A stretch of 64,000 nucleotides of DNA. Origin: Jackrogersella multiformis (lineage: Eukaryota > Ascomycota > Sordariomycetes > Xylariales > Hypoxylaceae). The position numbers and the translations under genes are program-made. Location of the stretch: the NCBI GenBank assembly GCA_902806575.1, contig CADCXD010000008.1:2232001-2296000 (forward strand). The letters are read 5' to 3'. The notes under the pieces were generated by a model that was not told where the DNA came from, ran no database searches, and saw only the letters and a program-made list of their open reading frames with translations. This document shows, piece after piece, positions 35,765 to 46,115 of the stretch (the first letter of the stretch is position 1; each line of letters opens with the position of its first letter).

Positions 35765-35955
35765 ATAATAAATTCTTCACACTCGCTTAAATCCCCTCTA
35801 CCATATCCTATATCCCATACCAGGTATGGCTTGATTTATCCTCTTCTTCTCTTATCTAGTTCAGAAACTCCCGGTGCCGCATTCGTAAATCTGCAAGGGG
35901 AATGAATATACGCCGTGATCGTTCAGCCTCAGCTCGATAAGTCCAGTCTACTAAA

Positions 35956-37155
35956 ATGGCTGCACTCCATCAACCACCGAGGCATATCATAATCAGTATC
36001 GCCGCATTCTTCCTTGTGGTTTGCTTCTTCGTATTCACGCCACATTCTACACGTCTCGGTCTTCACTCTGTTAGCTCCGGCGGTTCCCATATCCCGCCAG
36101 CATCTTCCTCCAAAACGACCGATCGATTCTATGGTAAAGACTATAAAGGCCATGCGTCCCCAGCTGACATCAACCGGGTCTCCAACGAGACTCTAGGTTT
36201 CGAGAAGATCCTTATCGTTGGTCTCCCAGAGCGAACTGACAAGCGCGATGCCCTTGCACTTACTAGCGCCCTGACGGGATTCCATGTCGAGTGGGTCGAT
36301 GGTGTCAAGGGAGAGACGGTCCCTGATAAAGCTATCCCCTTCGGCGCAGATAGGAAGAAACTGTGGGAAACAAACTTGGGGAGTTGGAGAGGACATATGA
36401 ATGCAGTTCGTAGGATCATCGAAGATGACCTGAGCTCGGCCCTCATCATGGAAGACGACATGGACTGGGATGTAAGACTTCAACCTCAGTTAGAGAGAGT
36501 TGCCCAAGGCGCTAGAGCCCTCCTCTCTTCCACCTCGAACCCCAACTCTCCTTACGGTGATGATTGGGATCTCATGTGGTTAGGGCATTGTGGCGAGGTT
36601 TTTCCAGAGACGTTAGACGAGAATAAAGGGAAACCCGTCGACGACCCCAGTATTCGATACATGTCGCGCAAGTTCGTCGTCGAGCAGGATTTAACCGTAC
36701 CCCCGAAGGAGAAGGTCACTGGCCTCGTCGACTTTAAGAATAATCCCGAGTATACACGTTGGGTCCATATCACCGGAGCTCCTATCTGCACATTCGCATA
36801 CGCTCTTTCGCAGAGAGGAGCCCGCAAGGTTCTATTTGACCTATCGGTTGATCACCTGATAGGTCCTTTCGATAACGCTCTCGCTGGACTCTGCCGACGG
36901 GCGGTCTCAACCTGGGGTATCGAAGATCCTGCGATAGCCGGCGATCGTGGGCTCGATGCGAAATGCATTAGCGTTACACCGCCCATCTTCTTCCACCACA
37001 AGGCCAGAGGTCTCATAAATGGTGATAGCGACATTCAGACCGTTCAAGATGGACAGATTCGTGAGAAGGGAAAGACGGAGAATATTGTGTGGAGTGCTAG
37101 AAATAATATCAGGAACATGATCATGGGGACTAGAATGGAGAGTCAGTATGAATAG
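35956..37155 (+). CDS. Glycosyltransferase family 25 protein (type II membrane)
   Basis: Single exon, 399 aa. Residues 1-10 are cytosolic, about 10-28 a signal anchor (HIIISIAAFFLVVCFFVF), and the rest lumenal, as in Golgi enzymes. The catalytic region begins near residue 83 (FEKILIVGLPERTDKRDAL), continues with NLGSWRGHMNAVRRIIED and the acidic metal-binding stretch MEDDMDWDVRL (EDD motif about 166-172), then DDWDLMWLGHCGEVFPET and GAPICTFAYALSQRGARKVL. These match family 25 transferases (collagen/LPS galactosyltransferase superfamily), which add hexose from a nucleotide sugar. Donor and acceptor are unknown in fungi. Start chosen because the anchor follows directly. Confidence 0.88.
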   Translation: MAALHQPPRHIIISIAAFFLVVCFFVFTPHSTRLGLHSVSSGGSHIPPASSSKTTDRFYGKDYKGHASPADINRVSNETLGFEKILIVGLPERTDKRDALALTSALTGFHVEWVDGVKGETVPDKAIPFGADRKKLWETNLGSWRGHMNAVRRIIEDDLSSALIMEDDMDWDVRLQPQLERVAQGARALLSSTSNPNSPYGDDWDLMWLGHCGEVFPETLDENKGKPVDDPSIRYMSRKFVVEQDLTVPPKEKVTGLVDFKNNPEYTRWVHITGAPICTFAYALSQRGARKVLFDLSVDHLIGPFDNALAGLCRRAVSTWGIEDPAIAGDRGLDAKCISVTPPIFFHHKARGLINGDSDIQTVQDGQIREKGKTENIVWSARNNIRNMIMGTRMESQYE

Positions 37156-38048
37156 AGGCTCGGCTCCGGAGCTCGGCATATAACACTGGAGCGGATCATA
37201 CTTAAAATGGTGCATAGGACTACCGACAGAGGACTTCGGGGGATTCAGCAGGTTGGGAATAAGACCCTAAAGCAGACAACCTACAACGCGACGAAATGGA
37301 CATATGCGATCATCCACGTGGGAAGTGTATGTTAACGACAAATTTCAGCCTTCGATCACCATTATGGCCAAGTAAAATTGCCAGTCATCTAATAAGCGCA
37401 TCAGGGGGGCTGTTGCCTCCTCACGTCCGTCTTTGGCTCTTGAAGCAGAAACAATGCGGAGAGGCTATTCAAGCTACTCAGCCAATAAAGTGAGGCGTTT
37501 GCTAGTGGTAGTATCAACTGCTCATACGTTCTCCCCGAAGCCCTCCTTTGGGGAGAGGGGAAACGCATCTTGGGTATCTGGATTCGTTTTCTTGGCATAC
37601 TATGTTGACTGGAGTATCCTGTCTAGTAAATTATGCGGATGAACATTTACAACCATTTGTCGGCGTTCTGTATGATGAAAACACTCGCCTTGCTCCCCCT
37701 AAAACTCATCTGCAGAACCCAGTCTGGAATCTGTCGAAGGCTGTCTCATATTGCTCGTGCTAACTCCACCTGAAACCCGCTACTTTAGCTGTATTAGTTC
37801 GACAAATTACTCAAGACCGACATGGTCTGGATATTACTAAGCGCATACCAATTAAGCCAAAATTTCAATCGTGTCTCGAAGAACGTTATCCTCCGACGCT
37901 ATAGCGAGTAACGTAGTTAAATCAAGTAACTTTTCGTAGTATTCACCCTTTTTCCTTCCGATGAGTTATCTAACGCCTTTCTAGATATTTCCTAGAATCT
38001 ACAGAGACATTCTACGTAGCCTGAGACTAGATTCTATAATGCTCTGGA
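37156..38048. other. Intergenic, convergent spacer
   Basis: About 0.9 kb between the GT25 stop and the Lys2 stop. A few short frames (37,296-37,763) have no motif or codon signal. No repeats of note. Confidence 0.45.
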
Positions 38049-41000
38049 CTAAGGAGCGCCCCCGCGGCCCCCCGTACCCCCTACTGCTTGCGCTTGCACT
38101 ATATCCGCTCTTATATCAGGCAGCTGCCTCCCCTTCTCGGTTGGCCTGCCAATAAACTTGATCTCGGCCAGGTATCGCAAATATCTCCCAACATCTTCTC
38201 TAGTAATTCCATAACCAGAGCTCTCGTCTATTTCAGTCCACTTGTCCCCATCCGCCTTCAACACCGAGACCGCGTTTCTATCATCCAACTCCGGAGCGCG
38301 GGTGGTTGCCGGAAGGTCGTTCATACAGAAATGTGCCAGCGGCATAAGTGCATGCTGCTCTTGATCCTTCTCGAGGGCGCCTGCTGACACGAAGTTCTCT
38401 AGCTCATGTTTCCAGAAATCGTAACTAACCTCCGGGGCTTTGTAGCCATAGTACTCCAGTATCGACAAATACTCGCTCATGCGAAGTCGCGGGTGAGCGG
38501 TGACATGGATCACGTGCACTCCATCTTGGAGGGGGTTAAGGGCGGCGGCAACAACCACTCGCGCAACGTGGTTTACGGGAACGGCGTTGACCGTATTGAT
38601 GATACGAGGACGTGCCGTCAGCTGTATACAGCCTTTCAACATCCGGATCAGGAAATCATCGACGTTGCAGACACCGGTCTGAGAATCACCCAATACGTAT
38701 CCCGGCCTAATTACCGAACCCTGAAGGCCTCTCCGCCCAGCCTCTCGAACAAGTTGTTCTGATACCCATTTAGTCTGACCGTATCCCGTACCAAGCCCAG
38801 TGCGGCTTCCGTTCATGTCATCGCTCTCCATCACAGCGCCCTGTCCTGTCCTAGTCTGTTCCTCCGATAGGTTGATGTAGTAGTCGGTGTCGAGGACACT
38901 AGTCGAACTTACGAAGCAAAAGACCTTCGCCTTCCCTTCGTTACAGAGCTTCATCGCATCGATGGTCGACAATACATTGGATGCCATCATATCTTGGTAC
39001 TTTCGAATCCAGTGTACATTGGCTCCATTGTGTATCACCACGTCAACTTCCTGGGTCAGTCGTTGCCAGGTTGAATCTTCAACACCTAGCTGGGGCTTTG
39101 ATAGGTCACCCACAATAGCACTCAATCTCCCCAGCCAGTCGTCACTCCACAGCCCATATCCCTGTAGAGAACGGCGAAGTCGTTGAAGTGCCGCTGCTGA
39201 ATCCTTAACACCACGCACGTGTGCGATCAAATGCACATCGCGAGATGTCCTCTCGAGGATATCCTTGACAAGATATGATCCTAAGAAGCCAGTTGCTCCT
39301 GTAAGAAAGATCGTCAAGTGTCCAGATGTACCAATTGCCTTAAGGTTGGCGGATTTATATATGTCGGACAATTGACTCGTCAATTCGTCTAGGGATTTGG
39401 TATATGCTGGATATTCCTCCTTCTGGACGTCGCTAGGCCTATCATCAATACTGCCAGTCTCCCGGACTCTCTTCTCGACATGGGAGCTGAAACTAGCTAG
39501 ATCTGGATGCTCGTAGAAGGTGTTGATAGAGACATCCGCGCCCAAACCCCTCCGAACCTCTAGAAGAAACTGCTGGGCCAACAAGCTGTGCCCGCCCAGA
39601 TCAAAGAAGTTGTTATCTCGTCTAATAGTTCTCGGGTTGATGCCTCGGATGAGATCTGCCCACTTTTGGGCCACTGTTTGCTCCGTGGCAGTCAATGACT
39701 GCCAGTTTCTTACATCTTCCTCCGAAGCGTCTTCGATAATTTCGGTAACGTCTGGGAACGGAAGGTTTGGTTTGTCAACCTTGCCATTGGGGTTTAAGGG
39801 AAGCTTGTCCAGAACAATATAGATGCTCGGCACCGAATATGTCGGTAATCGAGACTTCAAGTGATCTCGAACCTCAGTTTCCATGCTCCGATACTTCTTC
39901 AAAAAGACACGAGTAGGTCCCATCTCAACACCTTCGTCTTCCACGTCTTCCAACCCCCGCGCAGAAAGCCAATCGCGCCACTCTGCTGCTTCGGGAACTA
40001 GATAGCTTACCAGGGTCGGCTCCTCGTTGCGATCTCTCCGCACAAGTGTCTTGCAATCTCGGATCAATGGGTTCTGGCTGAGATTGCTGTCAATATCGTT
40101 GAGCTCGATGCGAAATCCGCGAATTTTGACCTGGTCGTCAGCACGGCCGGTACATTCGACGTCTCCGGATTCAAGATAACGTCCTAAGTCTCCCGTACGG
40201 TAAAGTCGATCCCTTGGGCCCTTATAGTATTGTCGCCAATATTCATTATTGCTCGCCTTCTCGTCGGCCTCAACCCATTTCTCGTTATCGACAAACCAAT
40301 TTATTAGGAACTTCTGCTCGTTCAAAGCCTTGTCCCCTAAGTATCCCCTGAAAGTGGCATGATTAGTGGTGAGGAAATGACCCGCATTATGAGAATCGAC
40401 TCACTCGGCAAGGCCGGCGGCCCGAACGAAGATCTCTCCTACTTCCCCAACCTGGCAAAGTCTGGATCGGTTCTCCCTATCAGCAACCAAGAGCTGGACA
40501 TTTTGCATCCCTTGTCCTGCTGGGACTGTGTCCTTAAGCTGACCTAGGAATTCAGGATCCCTTACTTGGCTCGGGACTTCGAAGTAGCTAACGGATCGCT
40601 GCGTTTCCGTAGTCCCGTACATATTAATGATGTTAGCGTTCACAGCAAGCTGCCTGAGAGACCGACACTGCTTGGTCGTCAGCACATCTCCGACGAAGAA
40701 GACGTGCTCAAGACTGGGAAATTCGGCCGTGGCACCGCCGACCAAGATCTGACCCATTGCCGGGGTAAGATGGGTCACGGTGGGCTTCATTTCACGCATC
40801 CATTCGGCGAGTTTCTCGTGTTGGATATCCTCTTTAGATGGGACAAGAAGCTGGGCGCCTAGGTAGAGTGGGGTGAAAATATCCCTCTGTACGGGGTCGT
40901 GTGCAAGGCCGGAGAGAAGCGTATATCTGCTCTCGGACGATAGGTGGAAGCGCTCAGCCATCCAATCAAAATACTTGGTCAAACTAAAATGGCGGCCGAG

Positions 41001-41741
41001 GACTCCTTTCGGCCGGCCTTCACTTCCCGATGTGAATGACAAGGTAGGATTTGAATCGGGTCCGACGACTACATTAGGGGGTGACGATGCAAGGCCCCTG
41101 ACGCTGCTGAAAATGTCTTGGGCGTCTACCTGGCCTCCGGCAAGACTACCACTGTCAAGAAGGCGTAGGTCAGGGACTTGGGCCTTTAGTTGAAGCTCCT
41201 GATCAACATAGTCTTGCACCAAGTCCGCTAGGGGGCCATTCTCATCGGTTGCACGGCCAATCTTGATCAAGGCGCGTGGCTGAGATACCTCAAGATAGAT
41301 CTTCTGTCTAGCCGGGGGTAGGCAGGATCTAGGACAGTCATAGTAGCGCCGGATGCCTTGAGTTAGAAGAGCAAGGTTAGTTCGAACATGAGATATAAGC
41401 TTATTTGGAATATAAGATCAAGACAGGCTCGAATAGCAATAATAGTGATCACATACTAGAGTGCCCATGAAGGCAATGACCAGGTCGACGGAACGATGCG
41501 CCCAGATCATCACCACGTCCCCATTCGTAATGCCAGCATTGTGAAGGTACCATGCGAGGATGTTGGAGGCTTCATATATTTGGCGGTAGGTGAAGCGTCT
41601 CTCGGGATGAGTTGACGACTTCGTCTCCAGAACGCATGTCTTATCAGGGTGCTTCTCAGCTTGAGAGCGGAAGCGTTCATGGATTGAGCCGGCATAGCCC
41701 GACCAGTCAAGGTCGACCGTCGGGTCAGGTAAGCGGCTCAT
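38049..41741 (-). CDS. LYS2: L-2-aminoadipate reductase (Lys2 type), with apparent -1 frameshift
   Basis: Adenylates alpha-aminoadipate, loads it on a carrier arm and reduces it to the semialdehyde in fungal lysine synthesis. Exons 41741-41457, 41356-40405 and 40347-38049 total 3536 nt, one base short of a multiple of three. The break is in exon 2 at a run of five G on the plus strand (41314-41318). The frame encoding ASGATMTVLDPAYP stops matching there, and PARQKIYLEVSQPRAL resumes in the next frame. One more base would give 1178 aa, the normal length for filamentous fungi. Domains: adenylation (SFTSGSEGRPKGVLGRH, NMYGTTETQRSV, YRTGDLGRY), carrier (NNFFDLGGHSLLAQQ, Ser about 667), thioester reductase (LTGATGFLGSYL about 762; Tyr-x3-Lys in GYGQTKWV about 935-939). 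All are otherwise intact. A sequencing homopolymer error is the simplest reading. Confidence 0.93.
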
Positions 41742-42327
41742 AGCTGTGTTGTATTTCCAGTGCTTCCACGAGAGTTGGAGCGAACATATATTTTATATTA
41801 TGTGTTGTCTAAGAGACGCAACGTTCAACTGAAATTATTAAGGTGCAAGTGTGAATCACAAAAATTTATTAGTGGTGGGGGGGGTATTTAGGTACCCAGG
41901 TACTAAGCTAAATTATAGGTAAGTAGTAGGTATTTACACGGAGTGCCTGCCTCATGTATGTACATATGTAGGAATACCTCTTCCGAGAGCGGAGTAAGTA
42001 AGAGGTAGCGGAGGCTGGAACAGTTTACAGTTTAACTGACATAATATACCTACCCAGGTACCTAATTATATTTAAGGATACCTTATGTACCTACCTACAT
42101 ATATGTACCTAAGTAGGTAGGTATAACCTAGCAAGGAGTTATTAATACTGTAACCGAAAAGCTCGCATCCTACACAATATATATCCGTATACCTACACCT
42201 CCACCCCAATAGTAACAGTGTATATATTCCCCTTCTTCTGGGAGTTACGTTTGAACAACAAGTTCATTTTTCAACTACCTATTATCAAATTTATATCTAT
42301 ATATACCTAGGTAACCTCTAGAGTCCG
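41742..42327. promoter_or_regulatory. Upstream region of LYS2
   Basis: About 0.6 kb between two minus-strand genes. It has a G run near 41,877-41,884 and TAGGTACC palindromes at about 41,888-41,935 and 42,050-42,125. No gene seen. Confidence 0.45.
42050..42125. repeat. TAGGTACC palindrome cluster
   Basis: Contains ACCTACCCAGGTACCTAA and GTACCTACCTACATATATGT followed by ACCTAAGTAGGTAGG, folding as an imperfect hairpin. Confidence 0.7.
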
Positions 42328-43929
42328 TTATACCCGAGGGAGCCTTGCTGTATCATACATATCGTCAGCATTCAGCCGGTCAACACCAAGCTGCGCCAAC
42401 GGCTCCCAAAGGTAATCGCCGGGCAAATTGTCTACGTGATATGGATGTTAGCTTCTTTCCCGGGTATGGGTTTGCGCCGACTCAAACTTACAGTATCGAA
42501 CTTTAAGCCCTGCAGAATGAGCATTCTGTACTTGGGATTGGACTTCATTTTGCTGATCTCGAGTGAAATCGTTAACGCTTCCTGGACTTCCGATTGCATC
42601 CTCGAAGTCAGCCGAGGCGTAGTAGGAGTTCGCACTCGTATATTTAGATTCCCATTGGTCTACTTTTGCATCGTAGAATACATCCCGGTCGGGGACGCCG
42701 TCGCCAGAGTTGATCCGATCAAAAGGGGCGCTTCCGCTAGCCACGACGGTGATTTGTTTCTCGACAAACTTGCCCTGGTCAAGGTGGCTCAGGTAATCAC
42801 CATCCCGGAGAGGTTCGAGCGACTTCACGACAGCATCCAAGGTTTGTGTATCGGACGTCTTGAAATCCACCAGCAATGTAACGCTCCGCCCAGGTTCGGC
42901 CATGTATAGGCCATTGCTACCAGGAGAGCCCCCGTTGTTATGGTCTAAAATTGCTCGTAGCGGCTCGACGTACTGTACTCTCAACGTTCTACCCAAGGTT
43001 GGAATAGTGTGACCAATGATGACATCTCCGTTTAAGTAGAAGACATCCGCTTCAATGCCAATACATCCTGCACTCATAGCCGAATACAAGGGTATGTTTC
43101 TGGTGTAGTCGTTATGGCTATGACATGCCGTAGGCTTGACACTATTTAGAGAATCTAGCGGCCAGGGATTCAAGGGGGAACTGGATCCTTTGTTGACGTC
43201 TTGTGCCGCCAAAGCAGCACCGGAGAACAGTTTGTTAATTGCATCTTGCTTAGGCGGTACCTCGTTGCCTAGCGCATGGTATGAAACACCGTTATTCCCA
43301 ACTTGCCAAGTGCCACCTTTCGTATCATGGTTGGTCTCTCCAGAACACTCGCCGCCGTCTATGCTCAGTGCTGAAAGATAGGTATTACAGTCCTCGGCTG
43401 ATTCATGTCAGAATGTGAACGTCGTATAAAAAGAAGATAGCACTGACTTGATATGGTATGATCCGAGCTCTGCTTATTATGAACCTCAACTATTGCTGGA
43501 TATTAGTTTCCAGCAGTGCTCTCCGTTGAGACCAACATACAATATACAAACCCCAGAATGCCGTAATTAGCCGGGTCCTCTCCTCCGTTAAGGTAAACTT
43601 CCGTTGACATCGATAGATACCCACTAGGCTTCACCGTCTGCCCATTCGCTGTATTACAGAAGGTGTGCACAGCAGTGATGAACCCTCTGCGAGTGTCGGT
43701 TCCTTGCGCGATCGCCACGTCTCCCCTGGGCATCCATATACTTCCGCAACTAGATATTCCATCTGTAGCCAGCGAGCTCACGGCAGCGCAATGACCAAGT
43801 GTAATGTACTGGGTAAATGTCTTAGTAAGTAGAGATAAATAAAGAGCTCTAAATAAACATATAAGAGTTACTAAGATATTAACTAACCAATAACCTAACA
43901 ATACTAGCCGCGAATAAAGTAAACTCCAT
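42328..43929 (-). CDS. Predicted secreted two-domain protein: Cys-containing domain fused to AIM6-like phosphodiesterase
   Basis: Exons 43929-43888, 43808-43541, 43489-43448, 43397-42492 and 42431-42328 total 1362 nt, or 453 aa. Residues 1-20 look like a signal peptide (MEFTLFAASIVRLLYITLGH). About 21-165 form a domain with several Cys (DGISSCGSIWMP, AVHTFCNTANG, FEVHNKQSSDHTIS, EDCNTYLSALSIDGGEC, GGTWQVGNNGVSYHALGN), similar in style to fungal secreted proteins of unknown function. About 205-453 form the AIM6 (PI-PLC-like phosphodiesterase) domain: ACHSHNDYTRN (His210, His212, Asn213, Asp214), GIEADVFYLNGDVIIGH (Glu233, Asp235, His247), LLVDFKTSD, KVRYYNLPGDYLWE and GVDRLNADD. Exon 4 encodes both domains without a stop, so the join is within one exon. 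The first exon and intron are the least certain part. It lies about 150 bp from the AT block. Confidence 0.72.
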
Positions 43930-44329
43930 CTTACGTAGAAAATATTTAGTAGCGAGCTGTAAGGCACGATATCGCAACCAGGTAATAGTCAATCCAATAA
44001 TGACAGTCTCATTTAAGATTAAAACTTACAGAAGCAAGAAAAGGCTATCGTCGTTTACATTATCCTGCAGGACTTAATAGCTACCTTAATTATGTAACCT
44101 TTTTTAAAGTTTATAATATAAAGTTTTATAACTTTTACGATTTATATAATTTAATTTTATTATTAATAAGCTTAAGTTTTTATAATTATATAATTTTACA
44201 CGAGTTTAAAAATAAACGAGGTTAAAATAATTAATTCGTAATAATTACGAAAAACGAGAAAATATTTTAAATATAACCGAATTTACGAAAAATTATTATA
44301 ATTAAAAATATTATAAAAGTTTTTAATAA

Positions 44330-44457
44330 ATTTTATTTAATTTTAATTTAAAATAAAAATATATATTTAAATTTATGGAAAATTATTTATTTATTTAATT
44401 TAAAATATAAAATATATATTTTTATTTAATATAAAAACTTTTATAAAGTTATATTAT
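44330..44457 (-). repeat. 170-bp interspersed element, degraded partial copy (reverse)
   Basis: The 5' half of the element is readable in reverse (TTTAATATAAAAACTTTTAT and AAAGTTATATTA at the right end). The other half is not clearly preserved. Confidence 0.5.
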
Positions 44458-44870
44458 TATTATATTAATATAATTTTTTAAATATATTTAATTAAAAAAA
44501 TTAAAGATTTTTAATATAAATTAATTTATTATAATTAAAAAATATTTATTATTTTAAAAACTTAAATATATAAATTTAATTAATTAAATAATTAATTAAA
44601 TAATTAATAAAATAAAATAAACGTTAATTTAAAAAATATTAATATAAATTTTATATTTTAAAACTTATTGTTAATTTAATAAATTTACTTTTAATTAATT
44701 ACGTTATATTTAATTTTGCTTTAATTAAATTAAATATAAAATAATTATTATAAAATAATTATAATTTTTTAAAAATATAAAGTTATATTATTAATATTAA
44801 ATAATTTAAATTTATTTATTATTATAATTTATATAAAAATAATTATTTTAAATAATATATTTTTAAATAA

Positions 44871-45033
44871 TGCGATTTTATAAAGGTTTTTATATTAAAT
44901 AAAAATATATACTTTATATATTAAATTAAATAAAAATAAAAATAAAAAAAATTTATTTTATTTTTGGTTTATTTAAAAAAACGAAAAAACCATTAATTTG
45001 ATATATTAAAACATACTTTATAAGGTTCGTATT
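44871..45033 (+). repeat. 170-bp interspersed element, copy
   Basis: Starts TGCGATTTTATAAAGG, keeps the central ATTAAATTAAATAAA and AAACGAAAAAACCATTAA parts, and ends ACTTTATAAGGTTCGTATTA. Mutated by C-to-T/G-to-A changes relative to the GC-preserved copy. Confidence 0.75.
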
Positions 45034-45470
45034 ATTAAGTTTTTATTATATTAATATATAAGAGTTTTTTTTAATAATTTTTATAAAATTTTAAATATAA
45101 AATTATAATTTATTATTATATATTTTTAACGTTTTTAATTTAATTACAAAATATTAATTTATTATTATCGTATAAAAAGTTTTTTTAATATATTATTTAA
45201 ATTTAAAATTTAATTTAATTAATATTAAATATTATTTTAAATATTATACTTTTATAAAGATTTTTTATTTTCGAATTATTAAATTTAATATTAAAAAAAA
45301 TTATTCTTTTTATATATAAAATATAAAAAAAAGTTTATATTTTCGATATTTTTATTTTATATATTATAAAAGCTTACGTTATAAAAATAAGATCGGTTTT
45401 TATAATAATAATTATTAAAATTAATTTTTAAACGTAATCGTTTTTTATTAATATTAATATTAATATTAAT

Positions 45471-45630
45471 ACTTTTATTATATTTTTAATATATAAAATT
45501 AATAAGTTTTTCGTTTTTTTAAAACGAGCGAAAAATAAAATAAAAACTAAAAGTCTTTATTTTATTTATTTAATTTAAAGTATAAAGTATTTATTTCACT
45601 TAATATAAAATCCTTTATAAGGTCGCATTA
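45471..45630 (-). repeat. 170-bp interspersed element, copy (reverse)
   Basis: On the minus strand it begins TGCGACCTTATAAAGG at 45,628 and runs through TTCGCTCGTTTTAAAAAAAC. The far end is weakly conserved. Confidence 0.75.
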
Positions 45631-45949
45631 TTTTCGGTAAAAGAAATTAATGATTTTTATTTTAATTATTATAAATTAAGGTTTTTTTATTAGCTTTTAA
45701 AATAAAAAGTAAAAACTTATACGACGTATTTATTAAAAGTAAAATTATTTAATCGTTAAAAAAATTAAGTTTAATAATTAAATAAATATTAAAAAAATTA
45801 TATATAAAAAATATTTATAATTTTAATATATAAATATAAACTTAAAAAAATAAAAAATAAATTTTCTTAAAAATAAAACACGTAAATAATAAACTTATAA
45901 ATACGTATAAAAAAGTTAAAGTTTAAAATAATAATTAATAAAAGTAATA

Positions 45950-46115
45950 CGAACTTTATAAAATATATTTTAATATATAAGATTAATAATTTCTTCGTTT
46001 TTTTAAAACGAGTAAAAAATAAAATAAAAATTAAAAGTTTTTATTTTATTTATTTAATTTAAAGTATAAAATATATATTTTTATTTAATATAAAAACCTT
46101 TATAAAGTTATATTA
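45950..46115 (-). repeat. 170-bp interspersed element, copy (reverse)
   Basis: Both ends are readable in reverse: GAACTTTATAAAATATATT on the left and ACCTTTATAAAGTTATATTA on the right. Confidence 0.75.

Larger units (their letters stand above)
34504..35955. promoter_or_regulatory. Intergenic, upstream of the GT25 gene
   Basis: About 1.45 kb. No convincing gene. The right half is rich in TAGGTACC palindromes (about 35,350-35,665) and a TATACT microsatellite, with a likely promoter in the last 150 bp before the ATG at 35956. Confidence 0.45.

Noticed and set aside
37296..37763. Short open frames after the GT25 gene
   Set aside because: Overlapping frames of 60-70 codons without motif, good start context or splice logic; likely 3' flank.
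38049..41741. NRPS-like secondary-metabolite enzyme (adenylation-carrier-reductase)
   Set aside because: The domain order fits both, but the N-terminus and adenylation motifs read like fungal alpha-aminoadipate reductase throughout, and no biosynthetic cluster genes are adjacent.
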